Below, one piece after another: positions 26,547 through 34,287 of a stretch of DNA of 64,000 nucleotides (the first letter of the stretch is position 1; each line of letters starts with the position of its first letter). The stretch comes from Paenibacillus sp. VTT E-133291. GTDB lineage: Bacteria > Bacillota > Bacilli > Paenibacillales > Paenibacillaceae. A program made the position numbers and the translations under genes. Below the pieces are notes generated by a model that worked only from the letters and a program-made list of their open reading frames with translations, did not search any database and was not told where the DNA came from. The stretch lies in the NCBI RefSeq assembly GCF_002264395.1, contig NZ_NFVA01000029.1, positions 1 through 64,000 on the forward strand, given 5' to 3'.

Positions 26547-27848
26547 TTACGCTTTTTCCAGATCACGAACGCCTGCGTATACAAGATCAAACAGATCTTC
26601 GAGCTGAGCCTCTTCGATACAAGAGAAAGCAATCCGCAGGTCTGTTTCACCGAGAGCGATAGTGCCCAGTCCATAATTATGAATCAGGTGAAGCCGAAGA
26701 GCTTCAGCCGAAACAGTATGCAGCTTCAGACACATGAAGTAGCCGGAGTTAAAAGGATAATACGTCCATACATCATCGCCGTATTTGCCGCTATCGAGCA
26801 GCGCTTTTACTTTATTCGCACGGCCCTTCATGATTTGGAACTTCTCTTCCTTCTGTTCTTCGAATTGTGGAGATTTCAGTGCATCCAGTACGAAGGTCTG
26901 TGATGGGTGTGCACCACTGGAAATAGTGGCGCGAATGATGCCTAATGTTTTTTGCTCCAATGCGGCCAGCAAATCCTTGTCTTCCGAGGCATAAGTGATG
27001 AAGCCAACACGGAAGCCCCAGACGAATTCTTCTTTAGTAGCACCGTCAATTTTGATTGGAAGCACACGTGGGTGCAGATGAGCAAGCTTACCGAATAATG
27101 ATTCCTTTAGTGAGTCTTCAAAGAACAGTCCGAAGTAGGCATCATCACTTACGACAACCACGTTAATGCCTTCCTCAGCCGCACGAAGGATAGCTGCGAC
27201 GATTTCATCGCCTTCCTTAATCCCCGGAGTATAACCTGTAGGATTGTTTGGGAAGTTCAAAAGCACAATGGCTTTGCCGCGTTCTTTTTGAGCCAGCAAG
27301 GCTTCTTCCAGACCCGCACTATTGAAAGTCATTTCTTCTGTGAACAGCGGATAGTTAACGGTTTCCCCATGGCGGCGGATTCCGAAGGTTAATTCATAGT
27401 TCTCCCAGTTCTTGTCTGGGTAGATAATAGCGTCACCTGGCTCAGCGAAGAGGTCAGCGACAATGCTAAGCCCATGAGTCAGGGCGTTGGTTACAACAGG
27501 ATTGCTGATGGTTTTACCTTCTAGCGATGGATTTTCGCGCAGCATCTTTTCACGCCATACAGTACGCAACTCTGGTTTACCTGCTGGAGGAGCGTAACTA
27601 TACAGATCCTTAGGGCTGTAAGCGGATAGTTTATCCTGGATGACGCCGAGGTGCATAGGCACGCCACCTTCAGTAGCAATACCGATGGTTGCGTTATATT
27701 TCTTGGCGTGAGCTCCTGCTTCAGCGGATTGGCTCAGGATACCCTCTTTAGGGAAATAAATTTCTTTGCCAAGCGTAGAGAGCATATCGTACACATGTTC
27801 ATTTCCTGCTTTGATACTTTCGTTTAATTGTCCAGCTAGTGGATTCAT
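26547..27848 (-). CDS. Pyridoxal-phosphate-dependent aminotransferase, class I/II
   Basis: 433-residue fold-type I aminotransferase. NFPNNPTGY, DDAYFGLF, the Schiff-base lysine K272 in GATKEEF and the arginine in WGFRVGF are all present. The N-terminal half (LSAYSPKDLYSYAPPAGKPELR) matches the substrate-lid region. The substrate is probably an aromatic or hydrophobic amino acid, but I cannot fix it. I prefer the ATG at 27848 (MNPLAGQLNES), about 9 nt from AAGG; MKLMNP, three codons earlier, is too close to the ribosome-binding site. Monocistronic. Confidence 0.82.
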   Translation of the reverse strand: MNPLAGQLNESIKAGNEHVYDMLSTLGKEIYFPKEGILSQSAEAGAHAKKYNATIGIATEGGVPMHLGVIQDKLSAYSPKDLYSYAPPAGKPELRTVWREKMLRENPSLEGKTISNPVVTNALTHGLSIVADLFAEPGDAIIYPDKNWENYELTFGIRRHGETVNYPLFTEEMTFNSAGLEEALLAQKERGKAIVLLNFPNNPTGYTPGIKEGDEIVAAILRAAEEGINVVVVSDDAYFGLFFEDSLKESLFGKLAHLHPRVLPIKIDGATKEEFVWGFRVGFITYASEDKDLLAALEQKTLGIIRATISSGAHPSQTFVLDALKSPQFEEQKEEKFQIMKGRANKVKALLDSGKYGDDVWTYYPFNSGYFMCLKLHTVSAEALRLHLIHNYGLGTIALGETDLRIAFSCIEEAQLEDLFDLVYAGVRDLEKA

Positions 27849-28027
27849 CAGTTTCATCCTTCCAGGGTTCTTTGGGGATAACATACTGTTAACATTGCCT
27901 AACATTATATCACCGCCACTTGCAACCGTCACTTGGAAAGATACGTTTTTTTAAAATTTAAGGAAGTTTAAGTTTTACACTATACGTAGTGCTTATTTTG
28001 TACGAGGAACTGGTTTATCCGTAACTA

Positions 28028-28645
28028 TTATTCGGAGTGGTAGGGGCAGTATTTTTTCATCATTTCTATGGTTTCTTCATCCCGTGGATGATTTCTTTCA
28101 GATAGGCCGGAAATGACCCCGGAACGTCCTTCTTCTTTTAGATTCTGCCCAAACTTAAACTTCGCCGTGATCTCATCCGGGGTAATGCGCACTACCGCGA
28201 CTCCCTTTAGACGGGGACGGTACCTAGGGTCTTCAGCATCAATAGGCTCATAACCACCCTCGGGCTGGAGTTTTTTCATAAACAAGGAGAGTACGATGGC
28301 TTTTTCGCTAATGTCATCTACAGGTTCGGCTATGCCGTAGGCGGTGACACTTTTAAAATATGCGGTGGCTGGGCAGGCCATCTCAGGATCACTAAAATAA
28401 GACGGAATCAGCGCATACTCATCTGCTACGGTAAAGCAGACCTTCTGCTGATTGCGGATCGCCTCCATTTTGCCGCCAGCATGACTGCCGTGGAAATAGA
28501 AACACCCATCTGTATATACAAAATTCAGCGGCGTCACCCGCGGTAGCCCTTGTTCATCGCTTGTCCCGAGAAAACCATAGCTCATTCCGTCTAGAAAAGA
28601 GGCCAATTCTTCCTCCTGATCTACTTGAAATTCTTTTCTGCGCAT
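28028..28645 (-). CDS. Pyridoxamine 5'-phosphate oxidase-like flavoprotein (Nim-type)
   Basis: 205-residue split-barrel flavin-binding protein of the PNPOx-like superfamily, nearest in style to 5-nitroimidazole reductase NimA-type proteins. RRKEFQVD opens it; YGFLGTSDEQGLPRVTPLNFVY and FHGSHAGGKMEAIRN are the typical strand and flavin-binding segments. The start at 28645 follows AAGGAAG; the open frame extends further upstream but crosses the divergent promoter region. It faces a MocR regulator 143 bp away. Confidence 0.83.
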   Translation of the reverse strand: MRRKEFQVDQEEELASFLDGMSYGFLGTSDEQGLPRVTPLNFVYTDGCFYFHGSHAGGKMEAIRNQQKVCFTVADEYALIPSYFSDPEMACPATAYFKSVTAYGIAEPVDDISEKAIVLSLFMKKLQPEGGYEPIDAEDPRYRPRLKGVAVVRITPDEITAKFKFGQNLKEEGRSGVISGLSERNHPRDEETIEMMKKYCPYHSE

Positions 28646-28721
28646 AGGGATCACTTCCTTTTTCTTATTAGTGTAGAGCGTTTGCTCCAATGTAGATGTT
28701 CTTTCAAGAATAGAAGAGTCA

Positions 28722-28768
28722 TTGACAATTAAAAAGGACCAATTAAGATAGTTTTTAATGGACCACTT
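28722..28768. promoter_or_regulatory. Promoter with direct-repeat operator between the Nim-type gene and the MocR gene
   Basis: TTGACA (28722-28727) and TAAGAT (28744-28749), 16 bp apart, form a promoter toward the MocR gene. Two direct repeats, AAAGGACCAATT (28733-28744) and AATGGACCACTT (28757-28768), match at 10 of 12 positions and start 24 bp apart. MocR/GabR/PdxR regulators are known to bind such direct repeats, so autoregulation and control of the divergent gene are likely. Confidence 0.6.
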
Positions 28769-28788
28769 GCTGGCCAAGGAGGGAAACA

Positions 28789-30294
28789 ATGAATATCACG
28801 CTGGCATACGATCAATATCTGGCAATACACCGCTACAAATATCTAGCGCTATATCATGCGCTCCGCGCTGCAATATTGGAGGGGATTCTCCAAGGTGGCA
28901 CGCAGCTGCCGTCTACACGAAGTTTGGCTATGCACTATGACATGTCGCGCGGTTCAGTCTCGCAGGTGTACGAAATGCTGCTTGCTGATGGTTATGTAAG
29001 GACGGTGACAGGGCGGGGGACATTCGTATCAGAAGATAGCTTCTCTTCAGCTTCTGGAGATATTAAGCGTGAAAATGCAGCTTGGGGTGAAGTGGCAGAT
29101 GTTGCTGGGGGAGGCCTTGCATCAGAGAGAATGATCCCACTCTCGGCATGGGGAAGGCGACTACTTGCGCGTCCGACACCTTTGTATGAGCAGTGTAGCA
29201 ACAATGTTATAAGCTTTCTTAGCAGTGGTATGAGGATGGAGCATTTTCCTTACTCCGAATGGCGTAGTGCGCTGTCCTATGCCGGAGGGAAGGAAGGCGG
29301 ATTGCTTCAAAGTACTTGTCCACCTCAAGGAGATGAAGGACTTCGGAAAGCTATTGCTGCACATCTGCGGATTACCCGCGGAATTCGTGCGGATGCAGAG
29401 CATATCGTATTGTTTAGCGGTTCGATGCAAGGCATCGTTATTTTGACACAGTTACTGCTGGATGCAGGAGGCGCAGCGGTTGTCGAGGACCCAGGCTTTC
29501 ATGGGATTCGCCGAGCGGTAGAGATTAACGGGGGACGATTGCTGTCAGGAAAGCTGGATGACAGCGGTCTTATCCCGGAGGATTGGGATGCGCGTCTGTT
29601 GTTTGTTACAACGAGTCGTCAATTTCCTACAGGTGTGGTGCTGCCTTTGGAACGGAGGCGAATCTTGCTGGAATGGGCGCAGCGGCATGATGCGGTGATC
29701 ATTGAAGATGATTATGACAGTGAGTTTCGGTGGTCAGGACGTCCAATTGAGCCTTTAAAAGCGCTAGATCGCGGAGAACAGGTCGTGTATATTGGCTCCT
29801 TCTCAAACACGATGTTCTCTGGCCTTCGGCTTGGCTTCGCAGTGCTCCCACCCTCGCTGGTGAAGCCGACGATCGCCGCCAAGGCGTTATATGAGCCCTT
29901 GCCAGTAGCACTGCTGGAACAGCGTGCGTTGACGCGGTTCATGAATACCGGCGGCTATAGTCGTCATCTGCGCCGGATGACCCGCATTTACGGCGAACGT
30001 GGCCGTATTCTTAGGACTCTGCTGTCGGAACAGTTGAATGAGCTGTTTGAACTGTTGCCTGGCGATGCGGGGCTACAAGTATATGCGCGGTGGCTGCGCA
30101 GTAGAGAAGAGTTCGTGGCATTCCGGGCGGCGGCGCACAGGCGCGGCACAGATTTCAGAGATGCGGCGTTATATCAAGTTTCGGCTGGGGAGCCAGCCGC
30201 ATGTTTTGCTTTTGCCCATCTGAATGCTGTGGAGCTGGAGGAAGGAATAAAGCGCCTCCTTTTGTCGTGGCAAGATGTACAAAATGCAACATGA
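28789..30294 (+). CDS. MocR-type GntR/aminotransferase-like regulator lacking the PLP lysine
   Basis: 501-residue MocR-family regulator. An N-terminal GntR winged helix (about 15-85; LPSTRSLAMHYDMSRGSVSQ) is joined to an aminotransferase-like domain. IEDDYDSEFRW and GLRLGF are intact. The place of the Schiff-base lysine in the canonical GTFSKTL motif reads SFSNTMF, giving N340 (codon 29806-29808). Covalent PLP binding therefore seems lost. AAGGAGGG lies before the ATG. It is divergent from the Nim-type flavoprotein gene, its probable target. Confidence 0.9.
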   Translation: MNITLAYDQYLAIHRYKYLALYHALRAAILEGILQGGTQLPSTRSLAMHYDMSRGSVSQVYEMLLADGYVRTVTGRGTFVSEDSFSSASGDIKRENAAWGEVADVAGGGLASERMIPLSAWGRRLLARPTPLYEQCSNNVISFLSSGMRMEHFPYSEWRSALSYAGGKEGGLLQSTCPPQGDEGLRKAIAAHLRITRGIRADAEHIVLFSGSMQGIVILTQLLLDAGGAAVVEDPGFHGIRRAVEINGGRLLSGKLDDSGLIPEDWDARLLFVTTSRQFPTGVVLPLERRRILLEWAQRHDAVIIEDDYDSEFRWSGRPIEPLKALDRGEQVVYIGSFSNTMFSGLRLGFAVLPPSLVKPTIAAKALYEPLPVALLEQRALTRFMNTGGYSRHLRRMTRIYGERGRILRTLLSEQLNELFELLPGDAGLQVYARWLRSREEFVAFRAAAHRRGTDFRDAALYQVSAGEPAACFAFAHLNAVELEEGIKRLLLSWQDVQNAT

Positions 30295-30321
30295 CAAGGT
30301 ATGATGGTGGGGATGGACAGC

Positions 30322-30490
30322 AAAACGAAGTGAATGCTTATGATGCAAGTTTTGCGAAGTAACTCAGAGTAGATTATGCTAACGATGTAAGTTTTGGCAA
30401 GTAACTCAAGCAGTTTATGCTAACAAAACGAAACGAATGCTTACGAAGCAAGTTTTGCGAAGAAACTCAAAGTAGTTTATGCTAACAAAA
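30322..30490. repeat. Imperfect intergenic repeats, three copies of a 40-bp unit
   Basis: A unit of the form GCAAGTTTTGCGAAG-AACTCA-AGTAG-TTATGCTAAC occurs at about 30345-30383, 30387-30424 (more diverged) and 30448-30487. The first and third copies are preceded by AAAACGAA..GAATGCTTA (30322-30344 and 30425-30447), so the full composite unit is about 63 bp. It lies between the MocR and AraC genes, has no coding sense, and may be a dispersed genomic repeat. Confidence 0.7.
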
Positions 30491-30508
30491 CTTTTGGGAG
30501 GGAACGTT

Positions 30509-31294
30509 ATGCTGCACGCATCGCCGTCCTCTTTTGTTATATTACCTGCCTTGGCGAAGATTGTGTGCGAACCAAGCTGGAAATGGCAAAAAAGAGAGAA
30601 GTCGCTGCAAAATTATGATTTATTCTATGTATGGAGCGGGGAAGGGACGGTTATACGTAACGGGGAACCCTTCCAAGTGGGCAAGGGAAGCTGCTTCCTG
30701 TTCCGTCCGGGTGACCATACTAGCGCTACTCATAATCCGCAAAGACCGCTTGTCCTTACATATATTCATTTTGATGTCACCGGAGAGGTGACGGAAATTC
30801 CTCTGCCCTATCGCGTACTCGCAGAAACCGTTGAATTTGAGCATCTGCTTGCTCGTTACGTCAGGCTGTTCCTAGTGGATACGTACGCAGCTGAGGAAGA
30901 AGGGCAGCTTGTTCTAAAGCAACTAATGATTCATCTGCTTAGGGAGGACCGAGTGAAGCCTGTAGAACGTTATGCTAGCAACCATTTAACAGAGATTATT
31001 CATGAAATAGCGAACTATGTGAGCCAACATCCCGGGATTTCGCATCGCGTAGAGGATCTTGCTGCACGTGCAGGGCTGTCGCCGCGGTATTTCTCAATTA
31101 AGTTCAAGGAGCTTACTGGCTCTTCCGTTCAATCTTATGTCATTCGAGCCCGGATTGAGCGTGCTCAGCATTTGTTGCTTTACGCAGGAATGAATGTTAC
31201 TGAAGTAGCAGATGCGCTTGGATACCGTGACATATTCTTTTTCAGCCGCCAGTTCAAGCAGTATACCGGAAAAAGTCCATCTGAGATCCGCTGA
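30509..31294 (+). CDS. AraC family regulator with cupin domain
   Basis: 261-residue regulator. An N-terminal cupin-like sensor (about 15-130) is followed by two helix-turn-helix units (about 165-260), including VEDLAARAGLSPRYFSIKFK and VTEVADALGYRDIFFFSRQF. This is typical of Paenibacillus sugar-responsive AraC proteins. The start at 30509 (MLHASPSSF) has GGGAGGGA 5-6 nt upstream. No sugar operon is adjacent, so the target is unknown. Confidence 0.85.
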   Translation: MLHASPSSFVILPALAKIVCEPSWKWQKREKSLQNYDLFYVWSGEGTVIRNGEPFQVGKGSCFLFRPGDHTSATHNPQRPLVLTYIHFDVTGEVTEIPLPYRVLAETVEFEHLLARYVRLFLVDTYAAEEEGQLVLKQLMIHLLREDRVKPVERYASNHLTEIIHEIANYVSQHPGISHRVEDLAARAGLSPRYFSIKFKELTGSSVQSYVIRARIERAQHLLLYAGMNVTEVADALGYRDIFFFSRQFKQYTGKSPSEIR

Positions 31295-31844
31295 TTTGCA
31301 TTCGTTGTTTCAGTTATTTCATCCAAGGGTAAATACTTTGCAGTTTAGTTTACAGAGAATTTACATACTTCTTGGAAGGGGAGACGCATGGGATGATGAT
31401 CAGACGCCGAATCTGCAACACCGATTGTAAAAGTGGAGGCGCAGGGCTTTTTAGAAACCGTTTAAGAAGATTAAAACAATCGAGTGCTTTTGCCATAGAC
31501 AGCTGGTTCTAAACTGAGTAAATAGGTATATAATCGCTGGACATGACCAAAGACTTTAAATAACCGGGGCCAACAGGCTTCCGGTTTTTTTGAAATATAA
31601 GAGATCAACGCTTACCGTCCTTATAAGGATGCCGCTAGGCATTTATGCTTGGCAAACTGAAGGATTTATCGTTCCTCTTGTTGTATTTGATACAATAGAA
31701 TAAATCTCCTGTGAGGGTAATTTTGCATTCTGTTGCATATCTTACATTCAATTGGCGAAAAAACGCCCATACTAGAGATTATCAGGCTGATCTATTGCAT
31801 GAAGTAACAGAGTTCCAGAGCATACAGGTGGGAGGAGAGATAAA
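31295..31844. other. Long intergenic region with a terminator and promoter-like elements
   Basis: No gene is seen in 550 bp. AACCGG..TCCGGTT followed by seven T (31562-31591) is an intrinsic terminator. A TATAAT at 31529-31534 stands just upstream but its -35 is weak. TTGTAT-TTG-ATACAA (near 31680-31695) is a perfect 6-3-6 inverted repeat within TTGTTGTATTTGATACAA. The region may hold the gpmA promoter or a small RNA; I cannot decide. Confidence 0.45.
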
Positions 31845-32588
31845 ATGTACGAAATCGTACTAATACGTCATGGTGAAAGCCAGTACAATGTGCAAAATTT
31901 GTTTACGGGTTGGAGTGATCCGGATTTAACCGAAAAGGGTATTCTAGAGGCTAAGGCTGCTGGCAAGCTTTTGAAGGATGAAGGGTATACGTTTGATCTA
32001 GCTTTTGCATCGGTACTTAAACGATCGATCAAAACACTCAACTATGTTCTCGATGAAATGGATCTGCTGTGGATTCCTGTGCAAAAGTCCTGGAAGCTGA
32101 ATGAACGGCATTATGGTGCACTTCAGGGACTTAGTAAAAGTGAAACGGCGATAAAATACGGTGAAGAACAATTGCATCTCTGGCGACGGAGTTTATCGGT
32201 TCGGCCTCCACTGCTGGAGCTTAATGATCCTCGGTATGCCAGAAACGACATTCGTTATAGCAGTATTCGTCCGGAGGATATTCCGCGAGGCGAGAGTCTG
32301 GAAGATACTGTTCATCGTGTGGGTGATTTCTGGAGAAATCGCATCGTCCCCCTTGTGCGTAAAAAGGAACGGGTGCTCATTTCAGCCCATGGCAATACAC
32401 TGAGAGCGTTGATCAAATTTATGGAGGATATTGATGAGGCAGCACTGCTGGAGCTCAATATTCCTACAGGGGTACCACTCGTGTACAAACTGGATGAGGA
32501 CATTAATCCAATCAGCCGCTTTTATTTAGGAGATCCAGAACAGGTTGCCGCCAAGGCGCTTGATGTTGCTAAGCAAGGACATGTGTAA
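31845..32588 (+). CDS. gpmA: 2,3-bisphosphoglycerate-dependent phosphoglycerate mutase
   Basis: 247-residue cofactor-dependent mutase converting 3- to 2-phosphoglycerate. RHGESQYN (about 8-15) carries the phospho-histidine, and FTGWSDPDLTEKG, LNERHYGALQG and SAHGNTLRAL (second histidine, about 183) are diagnostic. GGGAGGAGA precedes the ATG. Firmicutes often rely on the cofactor-independent GpmI, so this may be a second, specialised enzyme. Monocistronic with its own terminator. Confidence 0.9.
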   Translation: MYEIVLIRHGESQYNVQNLFTGWSDPDLTEKGILEAKAAGKLLKDEGYTFDLAFASVLKRSIKTLNYVLDEMDLLWIPVQKSWKLNERHYGALQGLSKSETAIKYGEEQLHLWRRSLSVRPPLLELNDPRYARNDIRYSSIRPEDIPRGESLEDTVHRVGDFWRNRIVPLVRKKERVLISAHGNTLRALIKFMEDIDEAALLELNIPTGVPLVYKLDEDINPISRFYLGDPEQVAAKALDVAKQGHV

Positions 32589-32630
32589 TAGCGTAACAGG
32601 TGTAAAGAGCAGATAATGGCTTGAAAAGAG

Positions 32631-32660
32631 GAAGGACAGCCGTGGGGCTGTCCTTTTGTT
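32631..32660 (+). terminator. Terminator of gpmA
   Basis: AAGGACAGCC / GGCTGTCCTT form a near-perfect stem around a GTGG loop, followed by TTG-interrupted T residues. Confidence 0.85.
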
Positions 32661-32751
32661 TGTAGTGTGTAGTAGGCATCCAAAAGGTAAATGCAGTAGA
32701 TGTTAACGTATTCTCCATTGCCAAGGATAGAATAATACTATATAGTTGTAT

Positions 32752-32787
32752 TGATAATGATTATCAGTATCATTATCATTATATAAT
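32752..32787 (+). promoter_or_regulatory. Fur box overlapping the promoter of the siderophore-binding gene
   Basis: TGATAATGATTATCA (32752-32766) is a perfect 15-bp 7-1-7 Fur box. It runs into a second partial copy (TATCATTATCATTATA). A TATAAT -10 box lies at 32782-32787. Iron-replete Fur would block this promoter. Confidence 0.88.
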
Positions 32788-32810
32788 ATGTCGATTGGAG
32801 TGAATTTATT

Positions 32811-33803
32811 TTGTTTAAATCTCCAAAAACTTACCTATTGCTTGTGTTTACTTTGGTTATAACGTTACTGCTATCAGCTTGCGGACAAGCAGTTGAGCAC
32901 ACCACCTCAGTAGAAGGGACAGAAAGTGCTGCATCTTCATCAAACAGCAATGACTCATCCAGCGAAGTGGACATGGTTACATATCAGGCAAGTAACGGAG
33001 ATATTCAAGTACCCAGGAATCCGAAACGGATTGTCGATTTAACCTCCTTCGACACTGGATACTTCTTGGCGTTAGGTATCAAGCCTGTTGGTGTTATGAA
33101 TGGTGTCTTAAACAGTCCCTACTTTGAAGGAATGCTGGAAGGCGTTCAAGGCCTTGGGGATGAACCGTCTCTTGAACACATTTTAGAGCTGAATCCTGAT
33201 CTTATTGTTGTATTCTCCGGAATGGAAGGAATTGAGAAACTGGCCGAAATAGCGCCAGTAGTAGCCATTCAATACGGAGCAAAAACTATCAGAGATCAAA
33301 TGCTTGATTTCGGTACATTAACGGGGAAAGAAGTCGAAGCTAAAGCTTGGGTGGAACAATGGAACAAAAAAATCAGTGAATTGAAGCCTAAGGTGGTGGC
33401 AGCTGTAGGTGATAGAACCGTTTCTATCCTAAATCCGTATTCCGGTGGACTATTCGTATTCGGTCACAGCTACGGGCGCGGTGGAGAAATTATTTATAAT
33501 GAATTTGGCCTGAAAGCACCTCCTGAAGCGCAGAAAGAAGCTATAGACAGCGGCACTGGTTGGGCAACAATCTCCCTTGAGAAGCTGCCTCAATTTGCTG
33601 GAGATATTGTATTCACATGCCCATGGGCTGGCGATACGAGCGATCCGAAAATCGTCTATGACAACTCCTTATGGAAGCATCTCCCTGCCGTAAAAGCAGG
33701 CAACGTATTCCAACTGGACCCAACCGCTGATACATATAATGATCCCGTTACGCTTGAAGCGCAGTTAAATTACATTACTGAGAGTCTTTTATCTGCAAAA
33801 TAA
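32811..33803 (+). CDS. Iron-siderophore ABC transporter substrate-binding lipoprotein
   Basis: 330-residue exported lipoprotein of the FepB/FhuD/FeuA class (helical-backbone metal receptor). The N-terminal signal ends in the lipobox LLSAC (lipidated C24). The mature protein opens with a Ser/Glu-rich linker, then PRNPKRIVDLTSFDTGYFLALGIKPVG and LNPDLIVVF, marks of the family. The start is TTG with TTGGAGTG about 8 nt upstream. No permease or ATPase gene follows, so it must use a transporter encoded elsewhere. The perfect Fur box explains its regulation. Confidence 0.9.
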   Translation: MFKSPKTYLLLVFTLVITLLLSACGQAVEHTTSVEGTESAASSSNSNDSSSEVDMVTYQASNGDIQVPRNPKRIVDLTSFDTGYFLALGIKPVGVMNGVLNSPYFEGMLEGVQGLGDEPSLEHILELNPDLIVVFSGMEGIEKLAEIAPVVAIQYGAKTIRDQMLDFGTLTGKEVEAKAWVEQWNKKISELKPKVVAAVGDRTVSILNPYSGGLFVFGHSYGRGGEIIYNEFGLKAPPEAQKEAIDSGTGWATISLEKLPQFAGDIVFTCPWAGDTSDPKIVYDNSLWKHLPAVKAGNVFQLDPTADTYNDPVTLEAQLNYITESLLSAK

Positions 33804-33846
33804 TTCTAATTCAACGAAAGTCCACGAACTTGCTTTTGGTTTTTAT

Positions 33847-33895
33847 AGCAGGAAGAATCGGCATTGAGCGATGCTGATTCTCCCTGCTATTTTTA
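33847..33895 (+). terminator. Terminator of the siderophore-binding gene
   Basis: AGCAGG..GAATCGGCAT and ATGCTGATTC..CCTGCT form a long stem, followed by ATTTTTAA. Confidence 0.85.
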
Positions 33896-34009
33896 ATTTG
33901 GTTCTGTGATATATGAGTATATTCAATAAATCTATGAGGATTTTCTATGTTAGGATGATATTTCTGATGATAGTATTCAATGTAAGTTTAAAAAGTAAAG
34001 GAGGAATTA

Positions 34010-34039
34010 ATGAACATTTTCGCACGTTTTAATTTGTAA
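34010..34039 (+). CDS. Possible nine-codon leader peptide upstream of the GH3 gene
   Basis: AAAGGAGG lies 4-5 nt before an ATG that opens the short frame MNIFARFNL and then stops. Such a perfect ribosome-binding site in a non-coding leader is unusual. It could be a leader peptide, the remnant of a lost gene, or chance. The remainder of 33896-34287 holds only this, the palindrome at 34065 and AT-rich DNA. Confidence 0.3.
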   Translation: MNIFARFNL

Positions 34040-34064
34040 GTATGAGTTAGGAGAATTATGCAAA

Positions 34065-34086
34065 AAATCTAAACCGGTTTAGATTT
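34065..34086. promoter_or_regulatory. 22-bp perfect palindrome, LacI-family-type operator
   Basis: The palindrome has the core AAACCGGTTT flanked by symmetric AAATCT / AGATTT arms. A central CG in an AA-CG-TT setting is typical of LacI/GalR-family operators. It lies 202 bp upstream of the GH3 enzyme start. No lacI-type gene is in the window. Confidence 0.6.
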
Positions 34087-34287
34087 AATCAGTAACACAC
34101 TTGATGCTTGAATAAGCCTTACTCCACAGCGGCTAGCGCTCTAGAGAATAACTCCTTCCTGAAAGTAAATTCATCCTATCGGTTTATGAAGTGAACGTTT
34201 ATGTATTAGAAATTTAATTGAAATCTCGCTCTTTACGATGACCCATAATCCTAAGCTATACCTTAATCGAAAGGAATGGTGATAAGT

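Noticed and set aside
28646-28789. 48-residue N-terminal extension of the Nim-type protein
   Set aside because: It would cross the divergent promoter and operator and has no ribosome-binding site, while 28645 has one and fits the family.
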